64,000 nt of DNA from Citrobacter europaeus. GTDB lineage: Bacteria > Pseudomonadota > Gammaproteobacteria > Enterobacterales > Enterobacteriaceae. Location of the stretch: contig CP083650.1 in assembly GCA_020099315.1 (NCBI GenBank), positions 5,026,001 through 5,090,000 on the forward strand, written 5' to 3'. Shown here one piece after another: positions 9,480 through 18,772 of the stretch; position 1 is the first letter of the stretch, and every line of letters begins with the position of its first letter. The notes beneath the pieces were generated by a model that saw only the letters and a program-made list of their open reading frames with translations, was not told the origin of the DNA and did no database searches. The translations under genes and the position numbers were made by a program.

Positions 9480-10931
9480 TTAACGCCGCCAGCGTCTGAG
9501 CAGGCGGCTTCGCATCCCGGTATCAAAGCGCCAGATATGATCGAAAATGCGCATGATGCCGGGTTTGCCATGTGCAGACATCGCCACCGCGTGAAAACGG
9601 TGCTGGTGTACCCGCTGTAATTCCCCCACTTTGCTGACGACCTCATCGGGTAATCGCTGAGCGATAAAATCAGAGATAACCACCGCATCGGCATCAAACC
9701 ATTCCCGACCCTGCATGCGCTCAATAATGGCGCGAAAACAGCTGGCAATATCGGTACCGCCACGAAAGCGCTGACTTAAAAAACGAATCGCCTGTTCGAT
9801 ACCCTCTGGACCGGACAGCTCATAGCGCACCACTTCTGTTGAAAACAGCATAATGAAACAGCGCCGATTATCGGCAAGGGCAACGCGCATTAGCGCCAGG
9901 CAAAAGGCTTTCGCACACTGTTCATTGAACCCGCCCATCGATCCCGAAGTATCAACGCAGACGATAAAAGGCCCGCGCGGCTGCTCGTCAAAATCCTGAT
10001 GCACCACCGGACGTTCCGTTACTTTCTCGCGCCATGCTTCGCCGTGCAGACGGTAGGTCAGCAGTTGCTTTTCCACCAGCCGGCGGTAGAACTCGTATTC
10101 CAGTTCGGTAATGCCCAGCGTGGCCAGTTCAGGCGGCAGCAAGCGCAGGATATCGTCACTTTGCTGGATGCCATCCACCTGCTCCGGTACGGTTGCCGGT
10201 TCGCGTACCAGGGTACGGAAGGTTTCCATTGGCGCATCTTTACGCGGCACGGATTTCGCTTCTCTGGAACGGCCTAACTGCTCAGCCAGACGCTGGAGTT
10301 CGGGCTGTTGCGTCAGGAATTCGCCATATTTAACCAGCAACTGATAATCACCGCGCTTGATTTGACCCGCGCTCATATCCCATAACCGGCCTGCGGCGTT
10401 GTCATTTTCTGCCAGTACGGGTTCCAGTTGCCCGCTAAGGGTCATCCGTTCCTGTACTTCACTGAGCAAATGTTCGCGCTCTTCTTCCAGCAGTTGCTGA
10501 TTCAGGGTTGTGGTTTGCACCACCAGACTCAGGCGCCAGCGCTGAAGAAAAAGCGTATGGAGGGCAGGCGTAAACGCGCCGTTGTCATTGACCAACTGTT
10601 GCGCTTGTCCGGCCCACGGCGAATGGAGGCGGTGCAATAGCGACAATATTTGCGGTAGCTGGACGATAAACTGCGCATGAGAGAGGAGTTGGCTTTGCTG
10701 ATAACAAATGACCTCTTCCGCCAACTCCGGCGGCACATGGGTATCTTTAAGGCGGCTACGCAAAGATTCACGCCAGCGCGGTATATCTTCAGCGATTGCT
10801 TTTTTGAGGCGGGGGAATTTTTTAAAAAAGACCACCATCTTTGGAGAAGCCAGCAGGGCGACGATCATCTCTTCGATCATCGCCTCTTCACTGACTGCCA
10901 GCATGATGTTGAGTGTATCAAGGGTCAGCAT
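9480..10931 (-). CDS. viaA: ViaA, VWA-domain partner of RavA
   Basis: Partner protein of the MoxR AAA+ ATPase RavA (483 residues). An N-terminal helical part is followed by a von Willebrand A domain with the metal site DTSGSMGG (about residue 330) and a later FRGGTD segment. In E. coli RavA-ViaA interacts with respiratory complexes and affects aminoglycoside sensitivity. It overlaps ravA by 7 bases, so translation is probably coupled. It converges on asnA with only 3 bases between the stops. Confidence 0.96.
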   Translation of the reverse strand: MLTLDTLNIMLAVSEEAMIEEMIVALLASPKMVVFFKKFPRLKKAIAEDIPRWRESLRSRLKDTHVPPELAEEVICYQQSQLLSHAQFIVQLPQILSLLHRLHSPWAGQAQQLVNDNGAFTPALHTLFLQRWRLSLVVQTTTLNQQLLEEEREHLLSEVQERMTLSGQLEPVLAENDNAAGRLWDMSAGQIKRGDYQLLVKYGEFLTQQPELQRLAEQLGRSREAKSVPRKDAPMETFRTLVREPATVPEQVDGIQQSDDILRLLPPELATLGITELEYEFYRRLVEKQLLTYRLHGEAWREKVTERPVVHQDFDEQPRGPFIVCVDTSGSMGGFNEQCAKAFCLALMRVALADNRRCFIMLFSTEVVRYELSGPEGIEQAIRFLSQRFRGGTDIASCFRAIIERMQGREWFDADAVVISDFIAQRLPDEVVSKVGELQRVHQHRFHAVAMSAHGKPGIMRIFDHIWRFDTGMRSRLLRRWRR

Positions 10932-12421
10932 TGTTGCGCCTGGCGGATTTGCGCCCCGACATCCTGCAGGCTGGCCTCAATGCGGCCTAACCAGTCGCTA
11001 TGAATAAACAGACATTTTTGCTGCTCGCTAAATGCGCTGTGCTGCTGGTGCCACTCGTTATCAAGTGCTTCGAGCTCTTGTTTTATCTCTGCAGGCATAC
11101 TCTCTTGTGAAGAACCGGGCAATGCCAGTCGAGAGCCTTGTAAACTGACATCACGCACGACCAGGTGCTGCGCGCTATCCACCTCCATGTTCAGCGTCTG
11201 GGCAAAACCGATCCCGTTTAATTTTCCGCGGATCTCACCACCTTTGGTGAGCCACAACTCCAGTGCGCCACGTTCGAAAGCAATATGGATAACTTCCATG
11301 TCATGCAGCTTTAAGGGCTTTTGCAGGAGTAATGTTACGACAGAAGACGTAGCTTCCGGCGGTAAATCATAATGAGGGCGACGGCTGAACATGCCGCCCT
11401 GGCGGATCACCGTGAACGCCGTTTTGTCGCTTTGCTGCTGCTGGAGTTGAATGCGGCGCTGCACAATACCGCCCAGTCGCGTCAGCATGGCTTGCTGCTG
11501 CCATGCGTGTCCGGTCATCAATATTTCCAGCTGTTGTTGCATCAGATTCAGGCTTTGCGCGTCGTACCACAGGCAATCTTTCAGCAGGATCAGGTCGATC
11601 GGAACTACCGCATCACGTCCGCTAAAGAAGGCGCTGGCCTGGAGTAAGCGAATGGCTTTTTTCCAGCGCCGATCGGACACATAAGGGGCATTCGGTAGCG
11701 TGTCCAGTTGCTGGCGCAACGTGAAAATAAGCTCAAACACGCGATCGGGAAGCTTGATGGCGCCAATGTCCTTTTGCCACTGGTTATACTCTTCATCCGT
11801 CACCTGTAACGACGCCGGGACCGGATTGTCGCTTTCATCTTGCTGACTTAACAGCATCGAGCGGAAGTTGGCTTTGTCCTGAACTTTATCCAGCCACAGG
11901 CGAATCAGCATACGGTCGTACAGTGCTTCCAGGCTGCTGTCTGCTTCTGGCAGTTCATTGGAGGCTGCCACCAGCAAGCGCATCGGGATTTTCTCTTCAT
12001 GCGCGCCGTTACGAAAGTGGCGTTCGTTGATGGCGGTTAGCAGGGTGTTAAGAATCGCCGGGCCCGCCTTCCAGATTTCGTCGAGAAAGACGATTTCAGC
12101 TTCAGGAAGATAGCCTGCGGTTAAGCGTTCATAGCGACCTTCATCTTTAAGGGCTTGAATCGACAGCGGGCCGAAAACCTCTTCCGGTGTAGAGAAACGC
12201 GTCATCAGGTATTCGAAGGCGCGAGCATTTTGAAAAGCAAATTTCAGTCGGCGGGCAATTAAGCTTTTCGCAATCCCGGGAGGACCTAATAAGAAAACGC
12301 TCTCGCCGCTGAGTGCAGCCAGCAGACACAGGCGAATAGCGTGGCTACGTTCATAAAGTCCCTTTTCCAGCGCATTGCTCAGACGGGAAATTCTTTCCGC
12401 TAATAAATGTGGGTGAGCCAT
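10925..12421 (-). CDS. ravA: RavA, MoxR-family AAA+ ATPase
   Basis: Hexameric MoxR-type AAA+ ATPase (498 residues) that works with ViaA and, in E. coli, binds the inducible lysine decarboxylase LdcI. Walker A is GPPGIAKS (46-53), Walker B VFLDEI near residue 112, and the arginine-finger region follows; the C-terminal half is the helical/LARA part. I start it at MAHPHLLAERISRLS (12421); the frame is open 8 more codons, but the shorter start fits the family and a nearby AGGA. First gene of ravA-viaA. Confidence 0.93.
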   Translation of the reverse strand: MAHPHLLAERISRLSNALEKGLYERSHAIRLCLLAALSGESVFLLGPPGIAKSLIARRLKFAFQNARAFEYLMTRFSTPEEVFGPLSIQALKDEGRYERLTAGYLPEAEIVFLDEIWKAGPAILNTLLTAINERHFRNGAHEEKIPMRLLVAASNELPEADSSLEALYDRMLIRLWLDKVQDKANFRSMLLSQQDESDNPVPASLQVTDEEYNQWQKDIGAIKLPDRVFELIFTLRQQLDTLPNAPYVSDRRWKKAIRLLQASAFFSGRDAVVPIDLILLKDCLWYDAQSLNLMQQQLEILMTGHAWQQQAMLTRLGGIVQRRIQLQQQQSDKTAFTVIRQGGMFSRRPHYDLPPEATSSVVTLLLQKPLKLHDMEVIHIAFERGALELWLTKGGEIRGKLNGIGFAQTLNMEVDSAQHLVVRDVSLQGSRLALPGSSQESMPAEIKQELEALDNEWHQQHSAFSEQQKCLFIHSDWLGRIEASLQDVGAQIRQAQQC

Positions 12422-12624
12422 AATGAAGTGGCGTCCTTTCGCCAAATGTACTGCATAAACTGCGAGTATAGATGCTTCACACCAGTGCAGTAATAGACTG
12501 AAGGTGCGCTTATTTTTCTTTGAGCCAGATTAATCTGGTCTCATTTAGGGGTACGATTTTGCGATTAATCGTGCATACTGTGCGCCTTTTTGTGGGCCAA
12601 GGGACGACGCACACATTTCTTATA

Positions 12625-12735
12625 TATACACCAAATCAATCAAGCTGCACCAAGGCGGCAATGGAGTTTTCTCCGGGGATGGGGGGAATAACGAATGCAG
12701 CCCACGCGGAGGCGGCTTGAAAGATGATGTGTATA
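12625..12735. repeat. Degenerate ERIC-like palindromic element in the kup leader
   Basis: A 111-base imperfect palindrome. Its ends are TATACACC (12625-12632) and GATGTGTATA (12726-12735), and the inner arms TCAAGCTGC and GCGGCTTGA also pair. Inside are AAGGCGGCAA and GCAGCCCACGC, which correspond to the AAGGCGGCAA and GCAGCCAACGC blocks of the enterobacterial ERIC/IRU family. The centre is shorter and diverged from the consensus. It ends only 16 bases before the kup start, so it is presumably transcribed in the kup leader. The remaining part of the 330-base ravA-kup gap shows no gene. Confidence 0.7.
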
Positions 12736-12751
12736 AACGAAAGACGAGTCT

Positions 12752-14620
12752 ATGAGCACTGATAATAAACAATCATTGTCTGCGATTACCCTTGCGGCCA
12801 TTGGGGTTGTCTACGGTGATATTGGTACCAGCCCACTTTATACGCTTCGTGAATGTTTGTCCGGCCAGTTTGGTTTTGGCGTTGAACGTGATGCCGTATT
12901 TGGCTTTCTCTCGCTGATTTTCTGGCTGCTTATCTTTGTTGTTTCCATTAAATACCTGACGTTTGTCATGCGCGCGGATAACGCCGGAGAAGGCGGGATC
13001 CTGACGCTGATGTCATTGGCCGGGCGCAATACCTCGGCGCGAACCACCTCCATGCTGGTGATTATGGGGTTGATTGGCGGCAGCTTCTTCTATGGAGAAG
13101 TGGTGATAACACCTGCCATCTCGGTGATGTCGGCGATTGAAGGTCTGGAGATAGTTGCCCCGCAACTGGACACCTGGATTGTTCCGCTCTCGATAATCGT
13201 GCTGACCCTGCTGTTTTTGATTCAAAAACACGGTACCGGCATGGTCGGTAAGCTGTTTGCGCCGATTATGCTGCTGTGGTTCCTGACGCTCGCGGTATTA
13301 GGTGTACGCAGTATTATTGGCAATCCGGAAGTGCTGCAGGCGCTCAATCCGTATTGGGCGGTGCATTTCTTCCTCGAATTCAAAACGTTGTCCTTTATAG
13401 CGCTGGGTGCGGTGGTGCTGTCGATCACCGGTGTTGAAGCGCTGTATGCAGATATGGGCCACTTCGGTAAGTTGCCGATTCGCCTGGCTTGGTTCTCCGT
13501 GGTATTACCTTCGCTGGTGCTGAACTATTTTGGTCAGGGGGCGTTGCTGTTAAAGCATCCTGAAGCGATCAAAAACCCGTTCTTCCTGCTGGCGCCGGAC
13601 TGGGCGTTGATACCGCTTCTGATCCTCGCCGCGTTGGCAACGGTCATCGCTTCACAGGCAGTTATCTCTGGCGTCTTCTCGCTGACGCGTCAGGCCGTGC
13701 GTCTGGGGTATTTGTCACCGATGCGTATCATTCATACTTCGGAAATGGAATCTGGCCAGATCTACATTCCTTTCGTTAACTGGATGCTCTATTTTGCGGT
13801 GGTTATCGTGATTGTGAGCTTTGAGCACTCCAGTAATCTGGCCGCTGCGTACGGAATTGCGGTGACGGGAACGATGGTGCTGACCTCAATTTTGTCGACC
13901 ACCGTGGCGCGCAAAAACTGGCACTGGAATAAATACTTTGTCTTCCTGATCCTGGTGGCGTTCTTGTGCGTCGATATTCCGCTGTTCTCCGCGAACCTCG
14001 ATAAACTGATTTCCGGCGGTTGGCTGCCTCTGACGCTGGGGCTGGTGATGTTCACCATCATGACCACCTGGAAAAGCGAGCGTTTCCGTCTGCTGCGTCG
14101 CATGCATGAGCACGGCAATTCTCTGGAGGCGATGATTGCCTCTCTGGAGAAATCTCCACCGGTACGCGTGCCGGGAACGGCGGTGTATATGTCTCGTGCA
14201 TTGAACGTCATCCCGTTTGCGCTTCTGCATAACCTCAAACATAACAAGGTGCTGCATGAGCGCGTTATTCTGCTGACGCTGCGCACGGAAGATGCGCCCT
14301 ATGTTCACAACGTGCGTAGGGTGCAGATTGAGCAATTATCGCCCACCTTCTGGCGCGTGGTGGCCAGCTACGGTTGGCGCGAAACGCCGAACGTTGAGGA
14401 AGTGTTCCATCGCTGCGGTCTGGAAGGTTTAAGCTGTAGAATGATGGAAACCTCTTTCTTCATGTCGCACGAGTCGTTGATTGTTGGCAAGCGGCCATGG
14501 TATCTGCGTCTGCGCGGCAAGCTGTATCTGCTGCTACAGCGCAACGCGCTGCGCGCGCCGGACCAGTTTGAAATCCCACCGAACCGGGTTATTGAGCTCG
14601 GTACTCAGGTCGAGATTTAA
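12752..14620 (+). CDS. kup: Low-affinity potassium transporter Kup
   Basis: K+/H+ symporter of the KUP/HAK family (622 residues, same as E. coli TrkD/Kup), in the inner membrane. Twelve hydrophobic segments occupy the first two thirds; the N-terminal family signature GVVYGDIGTSPLYTLRE is at about residues 18-34. The C-terminal third is a soluble domain. The gene is monocistronic between the divergent ravA and the rbs operon, with a strong terminator after it and an ERIC-like palindrome in its leader. Confidence 0.97.
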   Translation: MSTDNKQSLSAITLAAIGVVYGDIGTSPLYTLRECLSGQFGFGVERDAVFGFLSLIFWLLIFVVSIKYLTFVMRADNAGEGGILTLMSLAGRNTSARTTSMLVIMGLIGGSFFYGEVVITPAISVMSAIEGLEIVAPQLDTWIVPLSIIVLTLLFLIQKHGTGMVGKLFAPIMLLWFLTLAVLGVRSIIGNPEVLQALNPYWAVHFFLEFKTLSFIALGAVVLSITGVEALYADMGHFGKLPIRLAWFSVVLPSLVLNYFGQGALLLKHPEAIKNPFFLLAPDWALIPLLILAALATVIASQAVISGVFSLTRQAVRLGYLSPMRIIHTSEMESGQIYIPFVNWMLYFAVVIVIVSFEHSSNLAAAYGIAVTGTMVLTSILSTTVARKNWHWNKYFVFLILVAFLCVDIPLFSANLDKLISGGWLPLTLGLVMFTIMTTWKSERFRLLRRMHEHGNSLEAMIASLEKSPPVRVPGTAVYMSRALNVIPFALLHNLKHNKVLHERVILLTLRTEDAPYVHNVRRVQIEQLSPTFWRVVASYGWRETPNVEEVFHRCGLEGLSCRMMETSFFMSHESLIVGKRPWYLRLRGKLYLLLQRNALRAPDQFEIPPNRVIELGTQVEI

Positions 14621-14628
14621 TCTCATCG

Positions 14629-14665
14629 ACGCCCTCTTTCATCGCGAAAGGGGGCGTTTTGTTTT
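14629..14665 (+). terminator. Terminator after kup
   Basis: Stem CGCCCTCTTTC / GAAAGGGGGCG with a short loop, followed by TTTTGTTTT. It starts 9 bases after the kup stop. Confidence 0.85.
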
Positions 14666-14704
14666 GTCCCTCTCAGTTTTCATTTCATCGAATGATAATC
14701 CTTG

Positions 14705-14798
14705 CGAAACGTTTCGATGACGATCACATTTTCGTAACGTCACGGTGGTTTTCTGTCCACTCTTCACACTACACTTATCTTCAGCGAAACGTTTCGCT
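14705..14798 (+). promoter_or_regulatory. rbs promoter region: two RbsR boxes and a CRP site
   Basis: Two copies of a GAAACGTTTC palindrome are present: CGAAACGTTTCG at 14705-14716 and AGCGAAACGTTTCGCT at 14783-14798, the latter matching the known RbsR operator. Their centres are 80 bases apart. A CRP-like site with the half TCACA (14724-14728) is centred near 14720, about 61-66 bases before a likely start around 14782-14787. -10 candidates are TACACT (14770-14775) and TTATCT (14775-14780); the -35 is poor, as usual for CRP-dependent promoters. Confidence 0.8.
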
Positions 14799-14812
14799 AG
14801 TGGGGAAAGAAA

Positions 14813-15232
14813 ATGAAGAAAGGCACGGTACTCAACTCTGAAATTTCAACGGTGATCTCCCGTCTGGGGCATACCGATACGCTGGTGGTGTGTGATGCAG
14901 GTTTACCCATCCCGAACAGCACAACGCGTATTGATATGGCATTAACCCAGGGCGTACCTTCTTTTATGCAGGTACTGGATGTGGTTACACGTGAAATGCA
15001 GGTCGAGGCGGCCATTCTCGCGTCGGAAATTAAACAACATAATCCGCAACTCCACGAAACGTTGCTTAAGTTCATTGAGCAACTGCAACAACACCAGGGA
15101 AACACCATTGAAATTCGTTACACCACGCATGAACAATTCAAAAAACAAACCGCAGACAGTCAGGCGGTAATTCGCAGCGGAGAGTGTTCTCCGTATGCGA
15201 ATATCATTCTCTGTGCTGGCGTCACGTTCTGA
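14813..15232 (+). CDS. rbsD: D-ribose pyranase RbsD
   Basis: Interconverts the beta-pyranose and furanose forms of D-ribose so that the kinase RbsK can use it (139 residues). The sequence MKKGTVLNSEISTVISRLGHTDTLVVCDAGLPIP contains the family's catalytic His in the GHTD segment and Asp in CDAGLPIP. A GTGGGGAAAGAAA leader provides a ribosome site. First gene of rbsDACBKR, directly behind the RbsR operator. Confidence 0.97.
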   Translation: MKKGTVLNSEISTVISRLGHTDTLVVCDAGLPIPNSTTRIDMALTQGVPSFMQVLDVVTREMQVEAAILASEIKQHNPQLHETLLKFIEQLQQHQGNTIEIRYTTHEQFKKQTADSQAVIRSGECSPYANIILCAGVTF

Positions 15233-15239
15233 GGCCATC

Positions 15240-16745
15240 ATGAACGCATTACTGCAACTCAAAGGGATCGATAAAGCGTTCCCAGGCGTAAAAGCGCTAT
15301 CCGGCGCTGCGCTGAATGTCTATCCTGGCCGCGTAATGGCGCTGGTGGGCGAAAACGGCGCGGGCAAATCCACCATGATGAAAGTGCTGACCGGGATCTA
15401 CACCCGTGATGCCGGCTCTTTATTATGGCTGGGGAAAGAGACCACCTTTAACGGCCCGAAATCCTCCCAGGAAGCCGGAATCGGTATCATCCACCAGGAG
15501 CTGAACCTGATCCCGCAACTCACTATCGCCGAGAACATTTTTCTTGGCCGCGAGTTTGTGAATCGCTTTGGCAAAATTGACTGGAAAAAGATGTACGCCG
15601 AAGCCGATTTGCTGCTCGCCAAACTCAATCTGCGCTTTAAAAGCGACAGGCTGGTCGGTGAGCTGTCGATTGGCGATCAGCAGATGGTCGAAATTGCCAA
15701 AGTGCTGAGCTTTGAATCGAAGGTCATCATTATGGATGAACCGACGGATGCGCTCACCGATACTGAAACTGAATCTCTGTTCCGCGTCATTCGCGAACTG
15801 AAATCCCAGGGACGCGGCATTGTCTATATTTCTCACCGCATGAAAGAGATCTTCGAGATTTGCGATGACGTGACCGTTTTTCGCGACGGGCAGTTTATTG
15901 CCGAGCGTGAAGTCGCCTCGCTTACCGAAGACTCGCTGATTGAAATGATGGTGGGACGTAAGCTGGAAGATCAGTACCCGCGCCTGGAAAAAGCGCCGGG
16001 TGATATTCGCCTGAAGGTCGATAATCTGTGTGGCCCTGGCGTAAACGATGTTTCATTCACGCTGCGTAAAGGGGAGATCCTTGGCGTATCAGGGCTGATG
16101 GGAGCCGGACGTACTGAGCTGATGAAAGTGTTGTACGGCGCATTGCCACGCACCAGCGGCTACGTCACGCTTGATGGCCATGAGGTTGTTACCCGTTCGC
16201 CGCAGGATGGACTGGCTAACGGCATCGTCTATATTTCTGAAGACCGTAAACGCGATGGTTTAGTGCTGGGCATGTCGGTGAAAGAGAACATGTCATTGAC
16301 CGCGCTGCGCTATTTCAGCCGCGCCGGTGGAAGCCTGAAGCATAAAGATGAGCAGCAGGCGGTAGGTGATTTTATTCGTCTGTTCAATGTTAAAACGCCG
16401 TCGATGGAACAGGCTATCGGCCTGCTGTCCGGTGGTAACCAGCAGAAAGTGGCCATTGCGCGCGGTCTCATGACTCGACCCAAAGTCCTGATCCTTGATG
16501 AACCAACGCGCGGCGTTGACGTTGGGGCCAAGAAAGAAATCTATCAGCTTATCAACCAGTTTAAGGCTGATGGGCTGAGCATCATTCTGGTCTCCTCTGA
16601 GATGCCAGAAGTATTGGGCATGAGCGATCGAATTATCGTTATGCATGAAGGGCATCTCGGCGGTGAGTTCACTCGCGAGCAGGCCACTCAGGAAGTATTA
16701 ATGGCTGCCGCTGTGGGCAAGCTTAATCGCGTGAATCAGGAGTAA
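15240..16745 (+). CDS. rbsA: Ribose import ATP-binding protein RbsA
   Basis: ATPase of the ribose ABC importer (501 residues) with two fused nucleotide-binding domains on the cytoplasmic side. Domain 1 has Walker A GENGAGKST, signature LSIGDQQM and Walker B VIIMDEPTD. Domain 2 has the typical degenerate P-loop GLMGAGRTE, signature LSGGNQQK and VLILDEPTRGVDVG. I chose the ATG at 15240 (MNALLQLKGIDKAFPG), 7 bases after the rbsD stop; the upstream in-frame extension lies within rbsD. Confidence 0.96.
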   Translation: MNALLQLKGIDKAFPGVKALSGAALNVYPGRVMALVGENGAGKSTMMKVLTGIYTRDAGSLLWLGKETTFNGPKSSQEAGIGIIHQELNLIPQLTIAENIFLGREFVNRFGKIDWKKMYAEADLLLAKLNLRFKSDRLVGELSIGDQQMVEIAKVLSFESKVIIMDEPTDALTDTETESLFRVIRELKSQGRGIVYISHRMKEIFEICDDVTVFRDGQFIAEREVASLTEDSLIEMMVGRKLEDQYPRLEKAPGDIRLKVDNLCGPGVNDVSFTLRKGEILGVSGLMGAGRTELMKVLYGALPRTSGYVTLDGHEVVTRSPQDGLANGIVYISEDRKRDGLVLGMSVKENMSLTALRYFSRAGGSLKHKDEQQAVGDFIRLFNVKTPSMEQAIGLLSGGNQQKVAIARGLMTRPKVLILDEPTRGVDVGAKKEIYQLINQFKADGLSIILVSSEMPEVLGMSDRIIVMHEGHLGGEFTREQATQEVLMAAAVGKLNRVNQE

Positions 16746-16750
16746 AAAAG

Positions 16751-17716
16751 ATGACTACCCAGGCTGTTTCTGGTCGCCGTTATTTCACTAAAGCATGGCT
16801 TCTGGAGCAAAAGTCGCTCATCGCTCTGCTAGTGCTGATCGCGATTGTTTCTACCATGAGCCCTAACTTTTTTACCGTTAATAACCTGTTCAACATTCTC
16901 CAGCAAACGTCGGTGAACGCCATCATGGCCGTCGGCATGACGCTGGTTATCCTGACGTCGGGTATCGATCTGTCAGTCGGTTCCTTGCTGGCGCTTACCG
17001 GCGCGGTTGCAGCTTCGATTGTAGGGATTGAAGTCAATGCGCTGGTGGCTGTTGCTGCGGCCCTGGCGCTCGGCGCTGCCATTGGCGCAGTCACCGGGGT
17101 GATTGTTGCAAAAGGCCGCGTGCAGGCGTTTATCGCAACTCTGGTGATGATGCTGCTGCTGCGCGGTGTAACCATGGTCTACACCAACGGCAGTCCGGTA
17201 AATACCGGGTTTACTGATAATGCCGATCTGTTTGGCTGGTTTGGTATTGGTCGTCCGTTAGGCGTCCCGACGCCTGTGTGGATCATGGGGGTTGTCTTCC
17301 TCGCGGCGTGGTACATGCTGCACCACACTCGTCTGGGCCGTTATATCTATGCGCTGGGCGGTAACGAAGCGGCAACGCGTCTGTCCGGTATCAGCGTCAG
17401 TAAAATCAAAATTATCGTTTACTCACTGTGCGGTCTGCTGGCATCGCTGGCGGGCATCATTGAAGTGGCTCGCCTCTCCTCTGCGCAACCAACGGCAGGC
17501 ACTGGCTATGAGCTGGATGCTATCGCAGCGGTAGTGTTAGGCGGTACCAGCCTGGCGGGTGGTAAAGGACGTATTGTTGGGACGCTGATCGGCGCATTGA
17601 TTCTTGGTTTCCTCAATAATGGTTTGAATTTGTTAGGTGTATCCTCCTATTACCAGATGATCGTTAAAGCGGTGGTGATTTTGCTGGCGGTACTGGTAGA
17701 CAACAAAAAGCAGTAA
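16751..17716 (+). CDS. rbsC: Ribose import permease RbsC
   Basis: Inner-membrane permease of the ribose ABC importer (321 residues), functioning as a dimer with RbsA and the binding protein RbsB. Eight to ten hydrophobic segments are visible, with the family motif GGNEAATRLSGI in a cytoplasmic loop that contacts the ATPase. It starts 5 bases after the rbsA stop with AGGAGTAAAAAAG as ribosome site. Confidence 0.97.
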   Translation: MTTQAVSGRRYFTKAWLLEQKSLIALLVLIAIVSTMSPNFFTVNNLFNILQQTSVNAIMAVGMTLVILTSGIDLSVGSLLALTGAVAASIVGIEVNALVAVAAALALGAAIGAVTGVIVAKGRVQAFIATLVMMLLLRGVTMVYTNGSPVNTGFTDNADLFGWFGIGRPLGVPTPVWIMGVVFLAAWYMLHHTRLGRYIYALGGNEAATRLSGISVSKIKIIVYSLCGLLASLAGIIEVARLSSAQPTAGTGYELDAIAAVVLGGTSLAGGKGRIVGTLIGALILGFLNNGLNLLGVSSYYQMIVKAVVILLAVLVDNKKQ

Positions 17717-17740
17717 CAACGATTACAGGACATCTTAAAT

Positions 17741-18631
17741 ATGAACATGAAAAAACTGGCTACCCTGGTTTCTGCTGTTGCGCTGAGCGCCACCGTGAGC
17801 GCGAATGCGATGGCGAAAGATACCATTGCGCTGGTGGTCTCCACCCTCAACAACCCGTTCTTTGTTTCTCTGAAGGATGGGGCGCAAAAAGAGGCGGATA
17901 AGCTGGGCTACAACCTGGTGATTCTGGACTCACAGAACAACCCGGCGAAAGAGCTGGCTAACGTTCAGGATTTAACGGTTCGTGGAACTAAAATTCTGCT
18001 GATCAACCCGACCGACTCTGATGCCGTTGGTAACGCTGTGAAAATGGCTAACCAGGCTAAAATTCCGGTTATTACCCTTGACCGCGTTGCGTCCAAAGGC
18101 GAAGTGGTAAGCCACATTGCGTCTGATAACGTGCTGGGCGGCAAAATCGCGGGTGATTACATCGCGAAGAAAGCAGGTGAAGGCGCTAAAGTTATCGAAC
18201 TGCAGGGTATTGCCGGTACTTCAGCGGCGCGTGAGCGTGGCGAAGGTTTCCAGCAGGCCGTTGCGGCACACAAATTTAACGTACTGGCCAGCCAGCCGGC
18301 AGACTTCGACCGCACCAAAGGTCTGAACGTCATGCAGAACCTGCTGACCGCGCATCCTGACGTGCAGGCCGTATTTGCCCAGAACGATGAAATGGCGCTT
18401 GGCGCGCTGCGCGCACTGCAAACTGCGGGTAAATCTGATGTGATGGTGGTTGGATTTGACGGCACTCCAGATGGCGAAAAAGCAGTAAATGATGGCAAAC
18501 TGGCTGCGACCATTGCTCAGTTGCCGGATCAGATCGGCGCCAAAGGCGTTGAGACTGCGGATAAGGTCCTGAAAGGCGAGAAGGTTCAGGCTAAATATCC
18601 GGTTGACCTGAAGCTGGTCATCAAGCAGTAA
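17741..18631 (+). CDS. rbsB: Periplasmic ribose-binding protein RbsB
   Basis: High-affinity periplasmic ribose receptor (296 residues) that feeds RbsC/RbsA and also signals to the Trg chemoreceptor. A Sec signal peptide covers residues 1-25 (cleavage after ANAMA), and the mature protein begins KDTIALVVSTLNNPFFVSL. The two-domain type I periplasmic-binding fold is recognisable, with GFDGTPDGEKAV in the C-terminal lobe. Two stem-loops follow the gene and probably protect the upstream message. Confidence 0.97.
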   Translation: MNMKKLATLVSAVALSATVSANAMAKDTIALVVSTLNNPFFVSLKDGAQKEADKLGYNLVILDSQNNPAKELANVQDLTVRGTKILLINPTDSDAVGNAVKMANQAKIPVITLDRVASKGEVVSHIASDNVLGGKIAGDYIAKKAGEGAKVIELQGIAGTSAARERGEGFQQAVAAHKFNVLASQPADFDRTKGLNVMQNLLTAHPDVQAVFAQNDEMALGALRALQTAGKSDVMVVGFDGTPDGEKAVNDGKLAATIAQLPDQIGAKGVETADKVLKGEKVQAKYPVDLKLVIKQ

Positions 18632-18675
18632 TACCGATTCAGGTCGCTCGCGGCCTGATGGAGACATAAATACGC

Positions 18676-18750
18676 CATCCCCGTATCTGGTTTTGGGGAT
18701 GAAAGCGTAAAAAGAAAAGCAGGGCACGCGCCACCCTAACCCGGTGGCGC
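18676..18750 (+). promoter_or_regulatory. Two stem-loops between rbsB and rbsK
   Basis: Stem 1 pairs CATCCCC (18676-18682) with GGGGATG (18695-18701). Stem 2 pairs GCGCCACC (18728-18735) with GGTGGCGC (18743-18750). Neither has a proper T tract, so they look like mRNA-stabilising or weak attenuating structures that would leave the transporter genes better expressed than rbsK and rbsR. Confidence 0.6.
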
Positions 18751-18772
18751 ACTTTGACTTGGAACACCAAAT

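Noticed and set aside
12520..12720. A 66-codon frame in the kup leader
   Set aside because: It runs through the ERIC-like palindrome, lacks a ribosome site and resembles no known protein.
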